Assembly: GCA_016935835.1 (NCBI GenBank)
Contig: JAFGQE010000150.1
Span: forward strand, 1-53,298
Direction of reading: 5' to 3'
Source: Clostridia bacterium
GTDB taxonomy: Bacteria; Bacillota; Clostridia; DUPQ01
Length of the DNA: 53,298 nt
Positions within the stretch are counted from its first letter, which is position 1. Every line of letters begins with the position of its first letter. The notes under the pieces are model-generated. The model was not told the origin of the DNA and did no database searches. It was given only the letters and a program-made list of their open reading frames with translations. The translations under genes were made by a program, and so were the position numbers. Of the stretch, positions 52,967 to 53,298 are shown in pieces.

Positions 52967-53298
52967 ATGAAGGTGAATTATCATTTCCACAGCGGGGTAT
53001 CGGTCGAGGCGGACGGCAGCCTTTTCATTTTCGATTATTACAAAAAAGGGCCCGACGATTCTATTTTTGGAAATTTTGAATTTGTCTATGTTTTCGCATC
53101 CCACGGCCACAGGGATCATTTCGACAAAAAGATACTCGAATGGGAAGAAATCCATGATAATGTGAGATATGTCTTTTCATACGACATACCGGTTCAGTCC
53201 GGCACGGCGACGGTCGTCAGGCCCGGGGAGTCCATAAGAGTCGGTTCGGTCGGGGTGTCTGCGCTGAAATCCACGGACGAAGGAGTGGCGTTTGTCGT
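52967..53298 (+). CDS. Metallo-beta-lactamase-fold protein, cut by the window end
   Basis: Begins at ATG 52967, one base after the phosphoesterase stop, and stays open to the last base, 110 codons visible. It opens with YHFHSGVSVEADGSLFIFDYY and has ASHGHRDHFD (about residues 45-54), the HxHxDH metal site of the metallo-beta-lactamase superfamily, here with the spacing of short UlaG-like members. Tightly packed behind the phosphoesterase, so probably the same transcript. Function cannot be given from the visible part. Confidence 0.85.
   Translation, partial: MKVNYHFHSGVSVEADGSLFIFDYYKKGPDDSIFGNFEFVYVFASHGHRDHFDKKILEWEEIHDNVRYVFSYDIPVQSGTATVVRPGESIRVGSVGVSALKSTDEGVAFV

Overview
The window looks like chromosomal DNA of a Gram-positive, probably anaerobic member of the Bacillota (Clostridia-like). 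The evidence is strong GGAGG-type ribosome binding sites before almost every gene, many lipoproteins with a lipobox cysteine, a Bacillus-type Pho box before pstS, a YesM/YesN-style two-component pair, frequent AGG (Arg) and ATA (Ile) codons, and a GTP-type PEP carboxykinase. GC is near one half by eye (not computed). No rRNA, tRNA, transposase, phage gene or CRISPR array was seen. The first gene is cut at its 5' end and the last at its 3' end.

Layout. 1-3.1 kb: pckG (partial) with its terminator, then a PrcB-like lipoprotein. 3.1-7.1 kb: pstS-pstC-pstA-pstB behind a three-repeat Pho box, without phoU. 7.1-15.1 kb: a GAF-GGDEF diguanylate cyclase, an EamA permease, a cyclophilin, a GH36-like glycosidase, a lipid-anchored trigger-factor-like foldase (minus strand) and a PPK2 polyphosphate kinase. 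15.2-17.5 kb: a MacB/FtsX-type permease and its ATPase. 17.7-23.3 kb: a five-gene sugar operon (isomerase, Gfo/Idh dehydrogenase, DUF4432, UroD-like protein, clan GH-A glycosidase). 23.4-26.6 kb: an extracytoplasmic methionine sulfoxide repair cluster (CcdA, a CxxC lipoprotein, a TlpA-like lipoprotein, an MsrA-MsrB fusion). 26.7-31.0 kb: a YesN/YesM-like two-component pair convergent with a GH2 glycosidase.

31.2-39.2 kb is the most striking part. It holds an SLC13-type carrier, TusA, a divergent LysR regulator, a YeeE/YedE-type sulfur transporter split into two proteins around a second TusA, a thioredoxin-reductase-like flavoprotein with a degenerate thioredoxin tail, and two rhodanese lipoproteins carrying six rhodanese domains. 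Five of these domains keep a cysteine at the active site. I read it as a route that captures sulfane sulfur (thiosulfate, polysulfide or similar) outside the cell, moves it across the membrane, hands it to TusA and reduces it inside. Every step of this is inference from family membership and gene order.

39.4-44.1 kb: a translationally coupled surface-glycan or conjugate set (GT39-like membrane protein, DegT aminotransferase, GT2, ATP-grasp), followed by four copies of a short palindrome with compensatory changes. 44.4-50.5 kb: a GH31 glycosidase divergent from a heparinase II/III-like lyase, then an orphan solute-binding lipoprotein. 50.6-53.3 kb: guaA, a membrane-anchored metallophosphoesterase and the start of a metallo-beta-lactamase-fold protein.

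Themes that tie the window together are phosphate (pst, PPK2), extracytoplasmic thiol and sulfur chemistry (MsrAB cluster, rhodanese island) and glycan use (GH36, GH-A, GH2, GH31, heparinase). None of the glycan enzymes has a visible signal peptide, so they probably act on imported oligosaccharides.
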